Shown here: positions 35,793-44,827 of the stretch, in pieces
How positions within the stretch are numbered: position 1 is the stretch's first letter
Layout of the letters: every line of letters starts with the position of its first letter
From: Ferruginibacter sp.
GTDB taxonomy: Bacteria > Bacteroidota > Bacteroidia > Chitinophagales > Chitinophagaceae
DNA length: 64,000 bases
Assembly: GCA_013141115.1 (NCBI GenBank)
Contig: JABFRP010000002.1
Coordinates: forward strand, 719,649-783,648
Reading direction: 5' to 3'
Program-made: the position numbers and the translations under genes
The notes under the pieces: generated by a model
Seen by the model: the letters and a program-made list of their open reading frames with translations, nothing else
Told to the model about the DNA's origin: nothing
Databases searched by the model: none

Positions 35793-36050
35793 TTAGTAGT
35801 CGGTTATTTCTGCAGAACTTTCAGGAAGGTGGTCGTAAGCACCTTTAAAAGCATAGTACCCAAAAATCAGTAACCCTATACAAATAGGAAAGAAGATGAT
35901 GAGTATTATACTCCACTGAAGAGTTACGTTAGCCTTGGTGGCTACCGTGGCAGCACCTATCTTTTCTGAGGCCTGCCATATTAAAAAGCCCACCATTGCC
36001 GGTGCAAGTGCCATCCAGATAATTCCTAAATACTTTTTTAATGCATTCAT
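35793..36050 (-). CDS. DUF6814-like small membrane protein
   Basis: An 85-aa protein with two membrane helices (GIIWMALAPAMVGFLIW and WSIILIIFFPICIGLLIFGYYAF, given in part). It ends in an acidic tail. I recall such proteins next to MHS-type permeases in Bacteroidota under the label DUF6814. It lies 26 nt after the MFS stop and is the last gene before the terminator. Probably an accessory to the permease. Confidence 0.65.
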   Translation of the reverse strand: MNALKKYLGIIWMALAPAMVGFLIWQASEKIGAATVATKANVTLQWSIILIIFFPICIGLLIFGYYAFKGAYDHLPESSAEITDY

Positions 36051-36076
36051 ATAATTTGTTTTTACAATTATTAAAA

Positions 36077-37774
36077 TTAATCCATCACATCTTCGTCAAT
36101 GTGGTTACGTAAATATATTGCACCTATAACAAAGCAAAGTGCGGCAATGCCAATGGGATACCATAAGCCTGCTAATGGATCACCGGCGGGCAAATCTTTG
36201 GTTTTGGTAAACTCTACAATGAGTGTACCTAAAAACGGCACCAATCCGCCAAACACCCCATTGCCAATATGGTAAGGTAACGACATTGAAGTGTACCTGA
36301 TCTTTGTAGGGAATAATTCTACCAAAAATGCAGCCATAGGGCCATACACCATCGTTACAAAAACAATTAAAACAAATACCCATCCCACCATTTTCCAAAA
36401 CGTGCCGCTATCCAAAGATTTTTCAATTACCACTCCAGGCTTCGCCGATTTTTTTTCTGCAGTAATATAAGTAATGCCTTCAGCTAAAGTTACCCCAGCT
36501 GTGGTTTTTGCTTTCACCGTAACAGTATCTAATACAGTGGCATCATCTTTTTTAGCTATGATGTATGCAATAGATGCGGTGGCGCCTGCATAATCGCTGG
36601 CAAAATGCAATGTATCTGTTTTAGTAAATGTATATACAGCTCCATCTGTGTATACAGAATCGTATTTGGTATTTACCAATGCCTTCTTTTTATCTTTTGT
36701 ATCAATGCTTGCAATTGCATCCGATTTAGTAGTTTTTGAAACATCTATCATCGTTCTTTTTGCTGCCACATTGGTGTAATCTAAAAAGTTTTGATAGACG
36801 AAACGGTAAGAAACCACTGCCAGTAACATACCAATCAGCATTATCCACTTTCGGCCTATCTTATCACTCAATGCACCAAATATTACAAAGAAGGGTGTTG
36901 CAAAAAGTATAGCTATCATTAAAATATTACGGGAGTCAACAAAATTTACTTTGCAGATATTTTCTATAAATGTTTGTGCGTAAAACTGGCCTGTGTACCA
37001 AACTACGCCCTGACCCATTACAGCACCAAACAATGCCAGCAACACCATTTTAAAATTTGCCCGGTGTCCAAAACTTTCTTTCAAAGGATTAACAGAGGTT
37101 TTTCCTTCGGCCTTTACTTTGGCAAACATGGGTGATTCGCTCATGCGCATGCGGATAATGATGGAAACAATTACCAGCAATAAAGAGATCCAGAAAGGGT
37201 AACGCCATCCACCCCACTCACCCGAAAACTTTTCAACTCCCTGGCTGTTGCGGATAAGAATGATAATTCCTAAAGCAAGAAATAGGCCAAGCGTTGCCGT
37301 TGTTTGTATCCAGCTTGTCCAATAACCACGCTGTTTTGCAGGTGCATGTTCTGCAACATAAGTTGCAGCACCACCATACTCGCCACCTAATGCTAGGCCT
37401 TGTACCAAACGCAATACCAAAACAATAATGGGTGCAGCCCAGCCAATAGTTTTAAATCCCGGTACCAACCCAATAGCAAAAGTGGAGCCGCCCATTAAAA
37501 TCAGCGTCAACAAAAAAGTGTACTTGCGGCCAATTAAATCGCCCAATCGTCCAAACACCAATGCACCAAATGGACGCACAATAAAACCGGCAGCAAAAAT
37601 GGCCAGCGTACTTAATAGTGCAGATGTGCCCGAATCTTCGGGAAAGAATTGTTTAGAGATGATGGTGGCCAGCATACCGAAGATATAAAAGTCATACCAC
37701 TCGATAAGCGTACCTACAGAAGAAGCTCCAATGATGAAACCCATTCCTTTTTCCTGGTTTTGGTTAATGCTCAT
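36077..37774 (-). CDS. MHS-family MFS carboxylate/osmolyte symporter with periplasmic insertion
   Basis: A 565-aa permease of the metabolite:H+ symporter branch. Signature strings: GTLIEWYDFYIFG, RPFGALVFGRLGDLIGRK (motif A), LRLVQGLALGGEYGGAATYVAEH, and FGALSDKIGRKW (second motif A). Between helices 9 and 10 (residues ~331-457) there is an extra ~125-residue hydrophilic, Thr/Val/Ala/Lys-rich domain that standard ~430-aa members lack; topology puts it in the periplasm. It is 21 nt after the porin and 26 nt before the DUF6814 gene. The substrate is unknown; a small carboxylate is plausible from the acs context. Confidence 0.88.
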   Translation of the reverse strand: MSINQNQEKGMGFIIGASSVGTLIEWYDFYIFGMLATIISKQFFPEDSGTSALLSTLAIFAAGFIVRPFGALVFGRLGDLIGRKYTFLLTLILMGGSTFAIGLVPGFKTIGWAAPIIVLVLRLVQGLALGGEYGGAATYVAEHAPAKQRGYWTSWIQTTATLGLFLALGIIILIRNSQGVEKFSGEWGGWRYPFWISLLLVIVSIIIRMRMSESPMFAKVKAEGKTSVNPLKESFGHRANFKMVLLALFGAVMGQGVVWYTGQFYAQTFIENICKVNFVDSRNILMIAILFATPFFVIFGALSDKIGRKWIMLIGMLLAVVSYRFVYQNFLDYTNVAAKRTMIDVSKTTKSDAIASIDTKDKKKALVNTKYDSVYTDGAVYTFTKTDTLHFASDYAGATASIAYIIAKKDDATVLDTVTVKAKTTAGVTLAEGITYITAEKKSAKPGVVIEKSLDSGTFWKMVGWVFVLIVFVTMVYGPMAAFLVELFPTKIRYTSMSLPYHIGNGVFGGLVPFLGTLIVEFTKTKDLPAGDPLAGLWYPIGIAALCFVIGAIYLRNHIDEDVMD

Positions 37775-37795
37775 ATTTGTTTGTTTTGAATAGAT

Positions 37796-39049
37796 TTAAA
37801 AATTGAAAACTGTAGAAAATGTAAAGCGAACATTCGTGATCTTGTCAGTAGTGCCGGTTACTTTCCCTTCGTTACTTCTTGTACCATATTGTGCCTGTGT
37901 AAATTCTAATTCGTTTCTAAAGCTCAGTTTGCCACTAATAAAATCAAGCCTGGGCGACACCCGTAATAAATCTTTAACTCCCCTGCCACTCATGCCTATT
38001 GCCCGGCCATACGCAGCAGTGGCGCCGGCTTTTGCACCGTTGTTAGCACTGTAGCCAACAAATAAACCTGGTACTATTTTTTTACCTGTACCATAAATAT
38101 CCATCCATGCAGCCGTCGTTTTTGCAGGCTTATAGGTCTCTATTGATGTGGCTGATGTTTTGTAGCCATAATAACCACCCATCATTACCCAGTGTGTGGT
38201 ATTTTGGCCTAACACCAGCTGCGTTTTTACAGCAATTTTTTTTCCGGTAAACTTTGCATACGCCATTGCAGTAAGGCCCGAAACAGTTTCATCACTTATT
38301 AATAAGTTAGGTGCTGTTCCGTATTTTATATAAGGCTTTAGCATACTGTAATCAACCTGGGCGCCAAGTAAAACTTTTTCTGCTTTGTATTGTAAATGTG
38401 CATTTAATTCGGGCAATGCTGCATTCATTGATGCAGCGTTTGCATTATCTGCACTGTTAACATTACTAACAGCAAATTCTCTTGGTTTATATGCAGTTAG
38501 CGACAAGCTTGTTTTATCAGTTAATTTTGCGGTGTATTTTATCTGGCCAGCCCATCCAAATGGCGCAATAGGTATCCCCGTATTAAAGTTAACCGTTCCG
38601 GGAAAACATTCAGGAATAAATAACGGATACCAGGTTTGCCCTAATGTTAGTGCCGACTTTTTCCAATCGAGTTTTACATAACCATGCCGTAATCTAAACA
38701 ACCCGATATTTACATCCGATTGCCCAAAAAAATCGCCTTCAATTACAGCCGAGGTTTTTGCTTTAAATGCATCAGGCCCGGAAATTTTTACGCCAAAGCG
38801 GGTTAAGATACCCAGTATATTCAACTGAGATTTTTTGTTGTAATCTTTACCATCACTTTGCAGGTCTTTGTCTTTGGGATACAGGTCTAACTGACCTTCC
38901 CGTACAAATACATTTTGCCTGGAGTCGTAGTTCATATCATTTCTGATAAAACCATAAATAGATATAGCAGGGGCAGCAGGTTTTTCCTGCGAAAAGCAGA
39001 GGCCGGTTAATGTAAGGCCCATTGTAGATAGCAGCAATCGTTTAAGCAT
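37796..39049 (-). CDS. Outer-membrane porin
   Basis: A 417-aa exported barrel. The signal peptide ends GLCFSQ. The N-terminal SIYGFIRNDMNYDSRQNVF and the strand pattern ending VRFTFSTVFNF (aromatic C-terminus) are those of porin-like DcaP/OprP-type barrels. GLFRLRHGYVKLDWKKSALTLGQ appears in the middle of the first half. Probably admits small organic acids in concert with the MFS permease, with which it shares an operon. ATG 39049 is used; ATG 39055 is equally possible. Confidence 0.8.
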   Translation of the reverse strand: MLKRLLLSTMGLTLTGLCFSQEKPAAPAISIYGFIRNDMNYDSRQNVFVREGQLDLYPKDKDLQSDGKDYNKKSQLNILGILTRFGVKISGPDAFKAKTSAVIEGDFFGQSDVNIGLFRLRHGYVKLDWKKSALTLGQTWYPLFIPECFPGTVNFNTGIPIAPFGWAGQIKYTAKLTDKTSLSLTAYKPREFAVSNVNSADNANAASMNAALPELNAHLQYKAEKVLLGAQVDYSMLKPYIKYGTAPNLLISDETVSGLTAMAYAKFTGKKIAVKTQLVLGQNTTHWVMMGGYYGYKTSATSIETYKPAKTTAAWMDIYGTGKKIVPGLFVGYSANNGAKAGATAAYGRAIGMSGRGVKDLLRVSPRLDFISGKLSFRNELEFTQAQYGTRSNEGKVTGTTDKITNVRFTFSTVFNF

Positions 39050-39120
39050 AAACATTAATTTGGGTTTAAAAAAATAACACTGCCAAATTGATGTTTATAT
39101 CTTTCTATGTCAAACAGAAA

Positions 39121-39136
39121 GTATATCTCTGCTAAA
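39121..39136 (-). promoter_or_regulatory. Possible regulator site upstream of the porin operon
   Basis: The - strand reads TTTAGCAGAGATATAC. It matches TTTAGCAAAACTATAC, the junction of the two direct repeats in the acs promoter region (39607-39622), at 13 of 16 positions. It is 72 nt upstream of the porin start. This is a suggestive similarity only. Confidence 0.35.
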
Positions 39137-39147
39137 CATATATTTTT

Positions 39148-39576
39148 TCAAAGAGCATTTTTTCTAAATCGTTCCCATTTAATCACCATAAATTTATCAC
39201 CTAATTCTGTTATCATGCATCCTGAACTGTTAAGGGATTCTTTGTTACTAAAAAAGTCCACCAGTTCATTATGCGTTAATACTTTATAGGTAGGGCGGTA
39301 TTCATAATTTTCCGGCGCCTTAATGTTATACTTTTTTACCCAGTTCATTACAGATACATGACTAACCCCCAATATCCTTTCAATTTCTCTGAAAGTAACC
39401 CCTTCAATAAATAATTGCAATGCTTTAATCACATAATACGGATCAATATTTTTCCCATCTTTAAGTACAGTGAAAGAGTAGCTGCATTGTTTGCAACGAA
39501 AACGCTGGCGGCCTTTAACCACGCCGCTTTTAATAAGCGCTTCGCTTTTACATTTTGGGCAAACAATCGATTTCAT
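39148..39576 (-). CDS. Zinc-ribbon/HTH protein related to IS1 InsA, probable domesticated regulator
   Basis: A 142-aa protein. The zinc ribbon spans residues ~1-40 with CPKC near the start and CKQC (RFRCKQCSYSFTV), followed by a helix-turn-helix (~50-85: YYVIKALQLFIEGVTFREIERILGVSHVSVMNWVKKY). This is the N-terminal DNA-binding half of IS1-type transposases (InsA). There is no DDE catalytic domain. Residues ~93-142 are a different tail (YKVLTHNELVDFFSNKES ... KFMVIKWERFRK). No inverted repeats or InsB frame flank it. It is divergent from acs and upstream of the porin operon, so a transcription-factor role is proposed. Confidence 0.75.
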   Translation of the reverse strand: MKSIVCPKCKSEALIKSGVVKGRQRFRCKQCSYSFTVLKDGKNIDPYYVIKALQLFIEGVTFREIERILGVSHVSVMNWVKKYNIKAPENYEYRPTYKVLTHNELVDFFSNKESLNSSGCMITELGDKFMVIKWERFRKNAL

Positions 39577-39595
39577 TTAACGAATTTAATGAAGC

Positions 39596-39632
39596 AACTA
39601 TACTTTTTTAGCAAAACTATACCAATTTAGCA
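39596..39632. promoter_or_regulatory. Tandem direct repeat, candidate operator in acs/regulator divergent promoter
   Basis: Two 18-bp copies with 15 identical positions, AACTATAC-TTT-TTTAGCA (39596-39613) and AACTATAC-CAA-TTTAGCA (39615-39632), repeat with a 19-bp period. They lie 63-99 nt before the acs ATG and 20 nt before the regulator ATG. Such spacing (about two helical turns) is typical of sites for a protein binding as tandem units. Confidence 0.55.
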
Positions 39633-39694
39633 TAATTTTTATTCGCTGCCTGTTTATTGTTTCATACTTTTATCTTCACAAAAAAAATGTTGCT

Positions 39695-41629
39695 ATGGCA
39701 TATCCTTATCAGATAACATCTCTGGAACAGTATCACGAAGATTACAAAAAAAGTATTGAAGATCCTGAAGCCTTTTGGGGTAATGTGGCTGAAAATTTTC
39801 AGTGGCGAAAAAAACATGATAAAGTTTTAGAGTGGAATTTTACTGACCCAAAAGTAGAGTGGTTTAAAGGTGCAAAACTGAATATCACTGAAAACTGTAT
39901 CGACCGTCATTTAGAAACCATGGCTGATAAGCCCGCTATTATTTGGGAACCCAACAACCCCGAAGAAAGAGTAAGAATAGTTACTTATGCCCGTTTACAT
40001 AAAAGAGTTTGCCAGGTGGCACAAATGCTGATTAATAATGGTGTAAAAAAAGGCGACCGTGTTTGTATTTATATGGGTATGGTGCCCGAGCTGGCTTATG
40101 CAGTTTTAGGTTGTGCCAGAATTGGAGCTATACACAGTGTAATATTTGGAGGCTTTAGTGCACAAAGTATTGCCGACAGATTGTTTGATGCACAGGCAGA
40201 ATTTATCATTACCTGTGATGGTGCTTACCGTGGCGGAAAAGATATTCCTTTAAAAAGTGTAATTGATGATGCACTCATTGGCAACAGAACTATTAAACGT
40301 GTGATCGTTTATACCAGAACAAGAACACCGGTATCTATGATAAAAGGAAGAGATGTTTGGTGGGAAGATGAAATGGAGCATGCGGAAAACCAGGTAGAAA
40401 AAGATGGTAAGGTTTCTTTTCCTGCTGCAGAAATGGATGCAGAAGATCCCTTGTTTATTTTATATACCAGCGGCAGTACCGGCAAACCAAAAGGTGTGGT
40501 GCATACTACGGCCGGGTATATGATCTGGACTGCTTACACTTTTGTAAATGTGTTTCAATACAAGCCCGGTGATGTACATTTTTGTACTGCCGATATAGGA
40601 TGGATAACAGGCCATAGTTATATTGTTTACGGACCATTAGCAGCAGGAGCTACTTCAATGATGTTTGAAGGCATTCCTACCTGGCCCGATGCTGGTCGTT
40701 TTTGGGATATTGTAGAGCGACATAAAGTAAATTGTATTTATACTGCACCAACTGCCATAAGAAGTTTAATGAGTTTTGGTACAGACCCTATAAAAGGAAA
40801 AGATCTTTCTTCATTAAAAGTTATTGGTACAGTGGGCGAGCCCATTAATGAAGAAGCATGGCATTGGTATGATGAAAATATTGGCAAGAAAAAATGCCCC
40901 ATTATTGATACCTGGTGGCAAACCGAAACCGGCGCTTGCCTAATAAGCAATCTTGCAGGTATTACACCATCAAAAGTAAGTTGGGCAACATTGCCCATGC
41001 CGGGTGTACAGCCACTGCTGGTTGATGAAAATGGAAATGAAATAACAGAGAAAGATGAGAATGGTATCATGAAAGGTAATCTTTGTATTAAAGCACCGTG
41101 GCCGGGAATTTTAAGAACAACCTACGGCGATCATGAACGTTGTCGAACTAATTATTTTGCTACTTACCCCGGCTTATATTTTACAGGTGATGGTGCATTA
41201 AAAGATGAAAATGGTTTTTACAGAATTACCGGAAGAGTAGATGATGTATTAAATATCAGTGGCCACCGTATTGGCACAGCCGAAGTAGAAAATGCTATTA
41301 ACATGCATGCTGGTGTGGTAGAAAGTGCAGTAGTTGGTTATACCCACGATATTAAAGGCCAGGGCATTTATGCTTATGTAATTTACAACGGCCATCATGG
41401 CGATGAAAATTTACGCCGTCAGGATATCAGTCTTACGGTTTCAAAGATCATTGGCCCTATTGCCAAGCCCGATAAAATACAGTTTGTAACCGGATTACCA
41501 AAAACACGTAGCGGTAAAATTATGCGCCGCATTTTAAGAAAGATAGCCGAAGGCGAAACTGCATTAGGTGATACCAGCACATTGCTTGACCCTGCAATAG
41601 TAGATGAAATAAAGAACGGGAAATTATAG
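39695..41629 (+). CDS. acs: Acetate--CoA ligase (acetyl-CoA synthetase)
   Basis: A 644-aa AMP-forming ligase activating acetate to acetyl-CoA. Diagnostic strings: YTSGSTGKPKGVVHT (P-loop), WWQTETG, YFTGDGALKDENGFY, ITGRVDDVLNISGHRIGTAE and PKTRSGKIMRRI, whose Lys is the regulatory acetylation site in the family. The N-terminal ACAS_N part (YHEDYKKSIEDPEAFWGNVA) is complete. Length is normal. The promoter region holds tandem direct repeats. TACTTTTA at ~39667 approximates a -7 element. Divergent from the InsA-like regulator. Confidence 0.97.
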   Translation: MAYPYQITSLEQYHEDYKKSIEDPEAFWGNVAENFQWRKKHDKVLEWNFTDPKVEWFKGAKLNITENCIDRHLETMADKPAIIWEPNNPEERVRIVTYARLHKRVCQVAQMLINNGVKKGDRVCIYMGMVPELAYAVLGCARIGAIHSVIFGGFSAQSIADRLFDAQAEFIITCDGAYRGGKDIPLKSVIDDALIGNRTIKRVIVYTRTRTPVSMIKGRDVWWEDEMEHAENQVEKDGKVSFPAAEMDAEDPLFILYTSGSTGKPKGVVHTTAGYMIWTAYTFVNVFQYKPGDVHFCTADIGWITGHSYIVYGPLAAGATSMMFEGIPTWPDAGRFWDIVERHKVNCIYTAPTAIRSLMSFGTDPIKGKDLSSLKVIGTVGEPINEEAWHWYDENIGKKKCPIIDTWWQTETGACLISNLAGITPSKVSWATLPMPGVQPLLVDENGNEITEKDENGIMKGNLCIKAPWPGILRTTYGDHERCRTNYFATYPGLYFTGDGALKDENGFYRITGRVDDVLNISGHRIGTAEVENAINMHAGVVESAVVGYTHDIKGQGIYAYVIYNGHHGDENLRRQDISLTVSKIIGPIAKPDKIQFVTGLPKTRSGKIMRRILRKIAEGETALGDTSTLLDPAIVDEIKNGKL

Positions 41630-41689
41630 CCGCTTATTTTTTCCACTGAATTATTGGATTAACTTTATAATCTGTATAATTTATCTGGT

Positions 41690-43891
41690 ATGAAATATTT
41701 TTTCTTTTCTCTTTTTATTTTTCTCAACTTTTCATTTGCTGCAACAGCACAAATGAAAAGTTGCTGCGAGCCTGATGGTATAAAATTGGTTTCAAGTGTG
41801 CCGCAATCAAAGGGCACCTTAAAGATGATAAAGATCCTCGACAGCATTAATAAAAATGCCAACCCCGAAGATTTTTATGTGATGAATACCCAGCGTGCCG
41901 AATTATTTAAAAAGAAACTACTCACAGAAAAAGATCCTAACCAAAGAGTAAATCTATATTACCAATATTGCATCGAATCTTTAAATGCCGGCAATACAGA
42001 AGAAGCCATTAATGTATTAAAACAGGTAATGTCCACCATGGGTATTACGGGGCAGAATTTCCCTCCTCAATACAAACAGTTTTTCGATCATTTAGCCATC
42101 AGCTATATGAGAAAAGGCGAGCTGGAAAATTGCGCCGCCAATCACAATTCGCAAAGCTGCATCATTCCTATACAGGGAGATGGTATTCATAAATTGCCTT
42201 ATGGATCACAAGTAGCAATAGAGCTTTACAAAATTATCCTCAGCAAATATCCCGATGATCTGCAATCGAGATATTTATTAAATATTGCTTACATGACGCT
42301 GGGGAAATATCCTGCAGAAGTACCCAAAGAATGGCTGATAGAATCAGGTGTATTTACACAAAACAACAGCAGCAATATTGTATTAAAAGATATTGCAGGT
42401 AAAAAAGGCGTTGATATGAATGGCATATCCGGTGGTTGTGTGGTGGAAGACCTGGATAATGATGGCTTGCTGGATATTATGGCATCATCATACGGCCTAA
42501 GCGACCAGATAAGATATATGCACCAGATGAAAGACGGTACATTTAAAAACGAAACTGTTTCATCAGGATTAGTAGGTATTACCGGAGGATTAAATTTAGT
42601 ACATGCCGATTATAACAACGATGGCTTTGCAGATATCGTAGTATTAAGAGGTGGCTGGTGGGGCAAGAATGCCAAATTTCCTTTTTCTCTTTTAAAAAAT
42701 AATGGCAACAATACTTTTGAAGATGTAACTGTTGAATTGGGATTGTATTCGCCTGCGCCTACACAAACGGCATCCTGGGGCGATTTTAATAATGATGGAT
42801 GGATCGATCTTTTTGTAGCACATGAAAATTATCCCAGCCAGTTATTCATCAACAATAAAGGAAAGTTTAAAGATGTATCGGCAAAATATGGTTTAAACAT
42901 TACCACGTTTGCCAAAGGTTGTGTGTGGGGCGATATTAATAATGATGGTTTTCCCGATCTGTATCTTTCTGCATTGGGTGCGCCCAACAAATTATGGTTG
43001 AATAAACCCGGCAATATTGCCGGCGAAAGAAAATTTGAAGACATTAGTAAAGCTGCCGGCGTAGAAGAACCCATCTACAGTTTTCCTACATGGTTTTTTG
43101 ATTTTGATAATGATGGCTGGCAGGATATTTTTGTTTCGGGATATGATACCAAACGTTTTTCATTAGTGGCTGAAGATGCTGCCCGTGATATGATGGGCAT
43201 GCCTGCTATGGGAGAATTACCCCGGCTGTATCACAACAATGGCAACAATACATTTACCGATGTAAGTAATCAATATGGAGTGGATCATATTAATTATGCC
43301 ATGGGTTGCAATTTTGGCGATGTAGATAATGATGGCTGGCCCGATTATTATTTGGGCACCGGCGCCCCTGAATATACTACCATTGTACCCAACAAATTGT
43401 ACCGCAATGTTGTCGGCAAAAAATTTGAAGACATTACTTACGCCACCAATACCGGCCACATTCAAAAAGGGCATGCTGTAGCTTTTGCTGATATTGATAA
43501 TGATGGCGATCAGGATATTTACACCGTGGTGGGTGGTGCGGTAGAAGGCGATCGTTTTAGAAATGTATTATTTGAAAATAGTGCAGTTACCGGTAATCAC
43601 TGGGTAAAATTAAAATTAGAAGGTGTTGGCAGTAATCGTTCGGCAATAGGTGCCAAAGTAAGCATAAAAGTAAAACTGGCCGATGGTAGTTTGCAAACCT
43701 TTTATCATATTGTAAGTACCGGCAGCAGCTTTGGCTCGCAATCATTAATTGTAGATGCAGGCCTGGGCAAAGCAATTAGTATTGAAGCAATAGAAATACA
43801 ATGGCCTAATACTAATCAAACTAAAGAAATAATTACCGGTGTGGCAATGGATACTGTAATAGAAATAAAAGAAGGAATGGGTAAACAATGA
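41690..43891 (+). CDS. CRTAC1-type FG-GAP/VCBS repeat protein with ASPIC/UnbV C-terminus
   Basis: A 733-aa exported protein. The signal peptide ends ATAQ. A helical N-terminal part (~40-220, TPR-like: NAGNTEEAINVLKQVM) is followed by a propeller of FG-GAP/VCBS repeats with Ca-binding motifs DFNNDGWIDLF, DINNDGFPDLYL, DFDNDGWQDIF, DVDNDGWPDYYL and DIDNDGDQDIY. The C-terminal ~110 residues are the ASPIC/UnbV domain (HWVKLKLEGVGSNRSAIGAKV). It is likely extracytoplasmic and Ca2+-binding, involved in adhesion or polymer binding; the exact role is unknown. No T9SS tail is present. Confidence 0.85.
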   Translation: MKYFFFSLFIFLNFSFAATAQMKSCCEPDGIKLVSSVPQSKGTLKMIKILDSINKNANPEDFYVMNTQRAELFKKKLLTEKDPNQRVNLYYQYCIESLNAGNTEEAINVLKQVMSTMGITGQNFPPQYKQFFDHLAISYMRKGELENCAANHNSQSCIIPIQGDGIHKLPYGSQVAIELYKIILSKYPDDLQSRYLLNIAYMTLGKYPAEVPKEWLIESGVFTQNNSSNIVLKDIAGKKGVDMNGISGGCVVEDLDNDGLLDIMASSYGLSDQIRYMHQMKDGTFKNETVSSGLVGITGGLNLVHADYNNDGFADIVVLRGGWWGKNAKFPFSLLKNNGNNTFEDVTVELGLYSPAPTQTASWGDFNNDGWIDLFVAHENYPSQLFINNKGKFKDVSAKYGLNITTFAKGCVWGDINNDGFPDLYLSALGAPNKLWLNKPGNIAGERKFEDISKAAGVEEPIYSFPTWFFDFDNDGWQDIFVSGYDTKRFSLVAEDAARDMMGMPAMGELPRLYHNNGNNTFTDVSNQYGVDHINYAMGCNFGDVDNDGWPDYYLGTGAPEYTTIVPNKLYRNVVGKKFEDITYATNTGHIQKGHAVAFADIDNDGDQDIYTVVGGAVEGDRFRNVLFENSAVTGNHWVKLKLEGVGSNRSAIGAKVSIKVKLADGSLQTFYHIVSTGSSFGSQSLIVDAGLGKAISIEAIEIQWPNTNQTKEIITGVAMDTVIEIKEGMGKQ

Positions 43892-43910
43892 GTAAAAAAG
43901 CCGCATTACT

Positions 43911-44249
43911 ATGTTAAAAATGAAAACCACCTTTTATAAAAATATATTCTGGACTTTATGTGCTGCAGTTATAATAATCAGTGTTTTACATTTTGGGCCC
44001 CGGCTGTCAAAATTATCCTTTGAAAATTATAAAGAAAAAATTAATAAAAATCAAATAACAAACAGAGCAATTGTTACCGGCACCAATACACACAAAGGCA
44101 AGTCTGTTTATTTTAAATATTTATACAACGGAGAGGTATACAAAAATAATCAGGGCGGCGATTCTCTTTATGAGCGTCTGTCTATTGGAGACAGTATAAC
44201 AATTGTTATGGATTCCCTCAGCCCTGAGAAATCGTATGTGTTATTTTAA
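43911..44249 (+). CDS. Small membrane-anchored protein of unknown function
   Basis: A 112-aa protein with one N-terminal membrane helix (NIFWTLCAAVIIISVLHF) and a ~75-residue outer domain of short strands (RAIVTGTNTHKGKSVYFKYLYNG), reminiscent of DUF3592-type or OB-like small domains but not assignable. It starts 19 nt after the CRTAC1 gene and is convergent with the next gene. Confidence 0.55.
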   Translation: MLKMKTTFYKNIFWTLCAAVIIISVLHFGPRLSKLSFENYKEKINKNQITNRAIVTGTNTHKGKSVYFKYLYNGEVYKNNQGGDSLYERLSIGDSITIVMDSLSPEKSYVLF

Positions 44250-44252
44250 AGA

Positions 44253-44702
44253 TCATTCATTCCTTATATCTTTTACTAAATTTTCGCAGGCGTTTAATTT
44301 TATTTCTCCTTCCCTGAATACTTTTTTTATTTCAGCCTCTTCAGTTTCCAGCTTCATTTTATAAATACCTGATTTTAACTCATAAAAATATTCCTGATTT
44401 TTAGGCAGCACCCTCATTAATAAAACACCTGCATCATAACCATTACCATTCCTTTTGTACAAGCTCACCAGTAACGTTTTTGCAGTATTGTTCTTAATAC
44501 ACAGGTCGCTGATATTTTTTATTGAGCAACTGTCTTTTTTTTCAACCATATTTTGCTGCGGCATATTATTTTTAGGAGATTTAAAAACACGTACCAATTC
44601 CACCAATGTTTTTCCGCCTTCTATAAGATTGGACGCAGTATTATTTTGTGCTGCAACATTGCCAGTTATAAATACAACTGCCGCTAAAATTAATTTTCTC
44701 AT
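44253..44702 (-). CDS. Secreted protein of unknown function
   Basis: A 149-aa protein with a signal peptide (RKLILAAVVFITGNVAAQ). The mature part contains CSIKNISDLCIKNNTAKTLLVSLYKR and ENLVKDIRNE, with three Cys. No family recognised. It resembles periplasmic Bacteroidota proteins that bind a partner through a single beta-sandwich. It ends 3 nt from the stop of the convergent small membrane protein gene. Confidence 0.55.
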   Translation of the reverse strand: MRKLILAAVVFITGNVAAQNNTASNLIEGGKTLVELVRVFKSPKNNMPQQNMVEKKDSCSIKNISDLCIKNNTAKTLLVSLYKRNGNGYDAGVLLMRVLPKNQEYFYELKSGIYKMKLETEEAEIKKVFREGEIKLNACENLVKDIRNE

Positions 44703-44771
44703 AATCATTCATTTTAAATCAGGGTCTATCAGCATGATGCAGTTTAATGATTGTTTACATAACACCATTTT

Positions 44772-44805
44772 AAAAAATAAAAAAGGGCTCCGTAAAGGAG
44801 CCCTT
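44772..44805 (-). terminator. Terminator after M16 peptidase gene
   Basis: Stem AAGGGCTCC (44783-44791) / GGAGCCCTT (44797-44805). On the - strand a long T-rich tract (44782-44772) follows. It lies 22 nt after the stop of the peptidase gene. Confidence 0.85.
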
Positions 44806-44827
44806 GTAATAAGTGATCAGAAAAATA

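Noticed and set aside
39056..39700. Insertion sequence around the InsA-like gene
   Set aside because: No terminal inverted repeats, target duplications or InsB frame were found; the gene looks domesticated.
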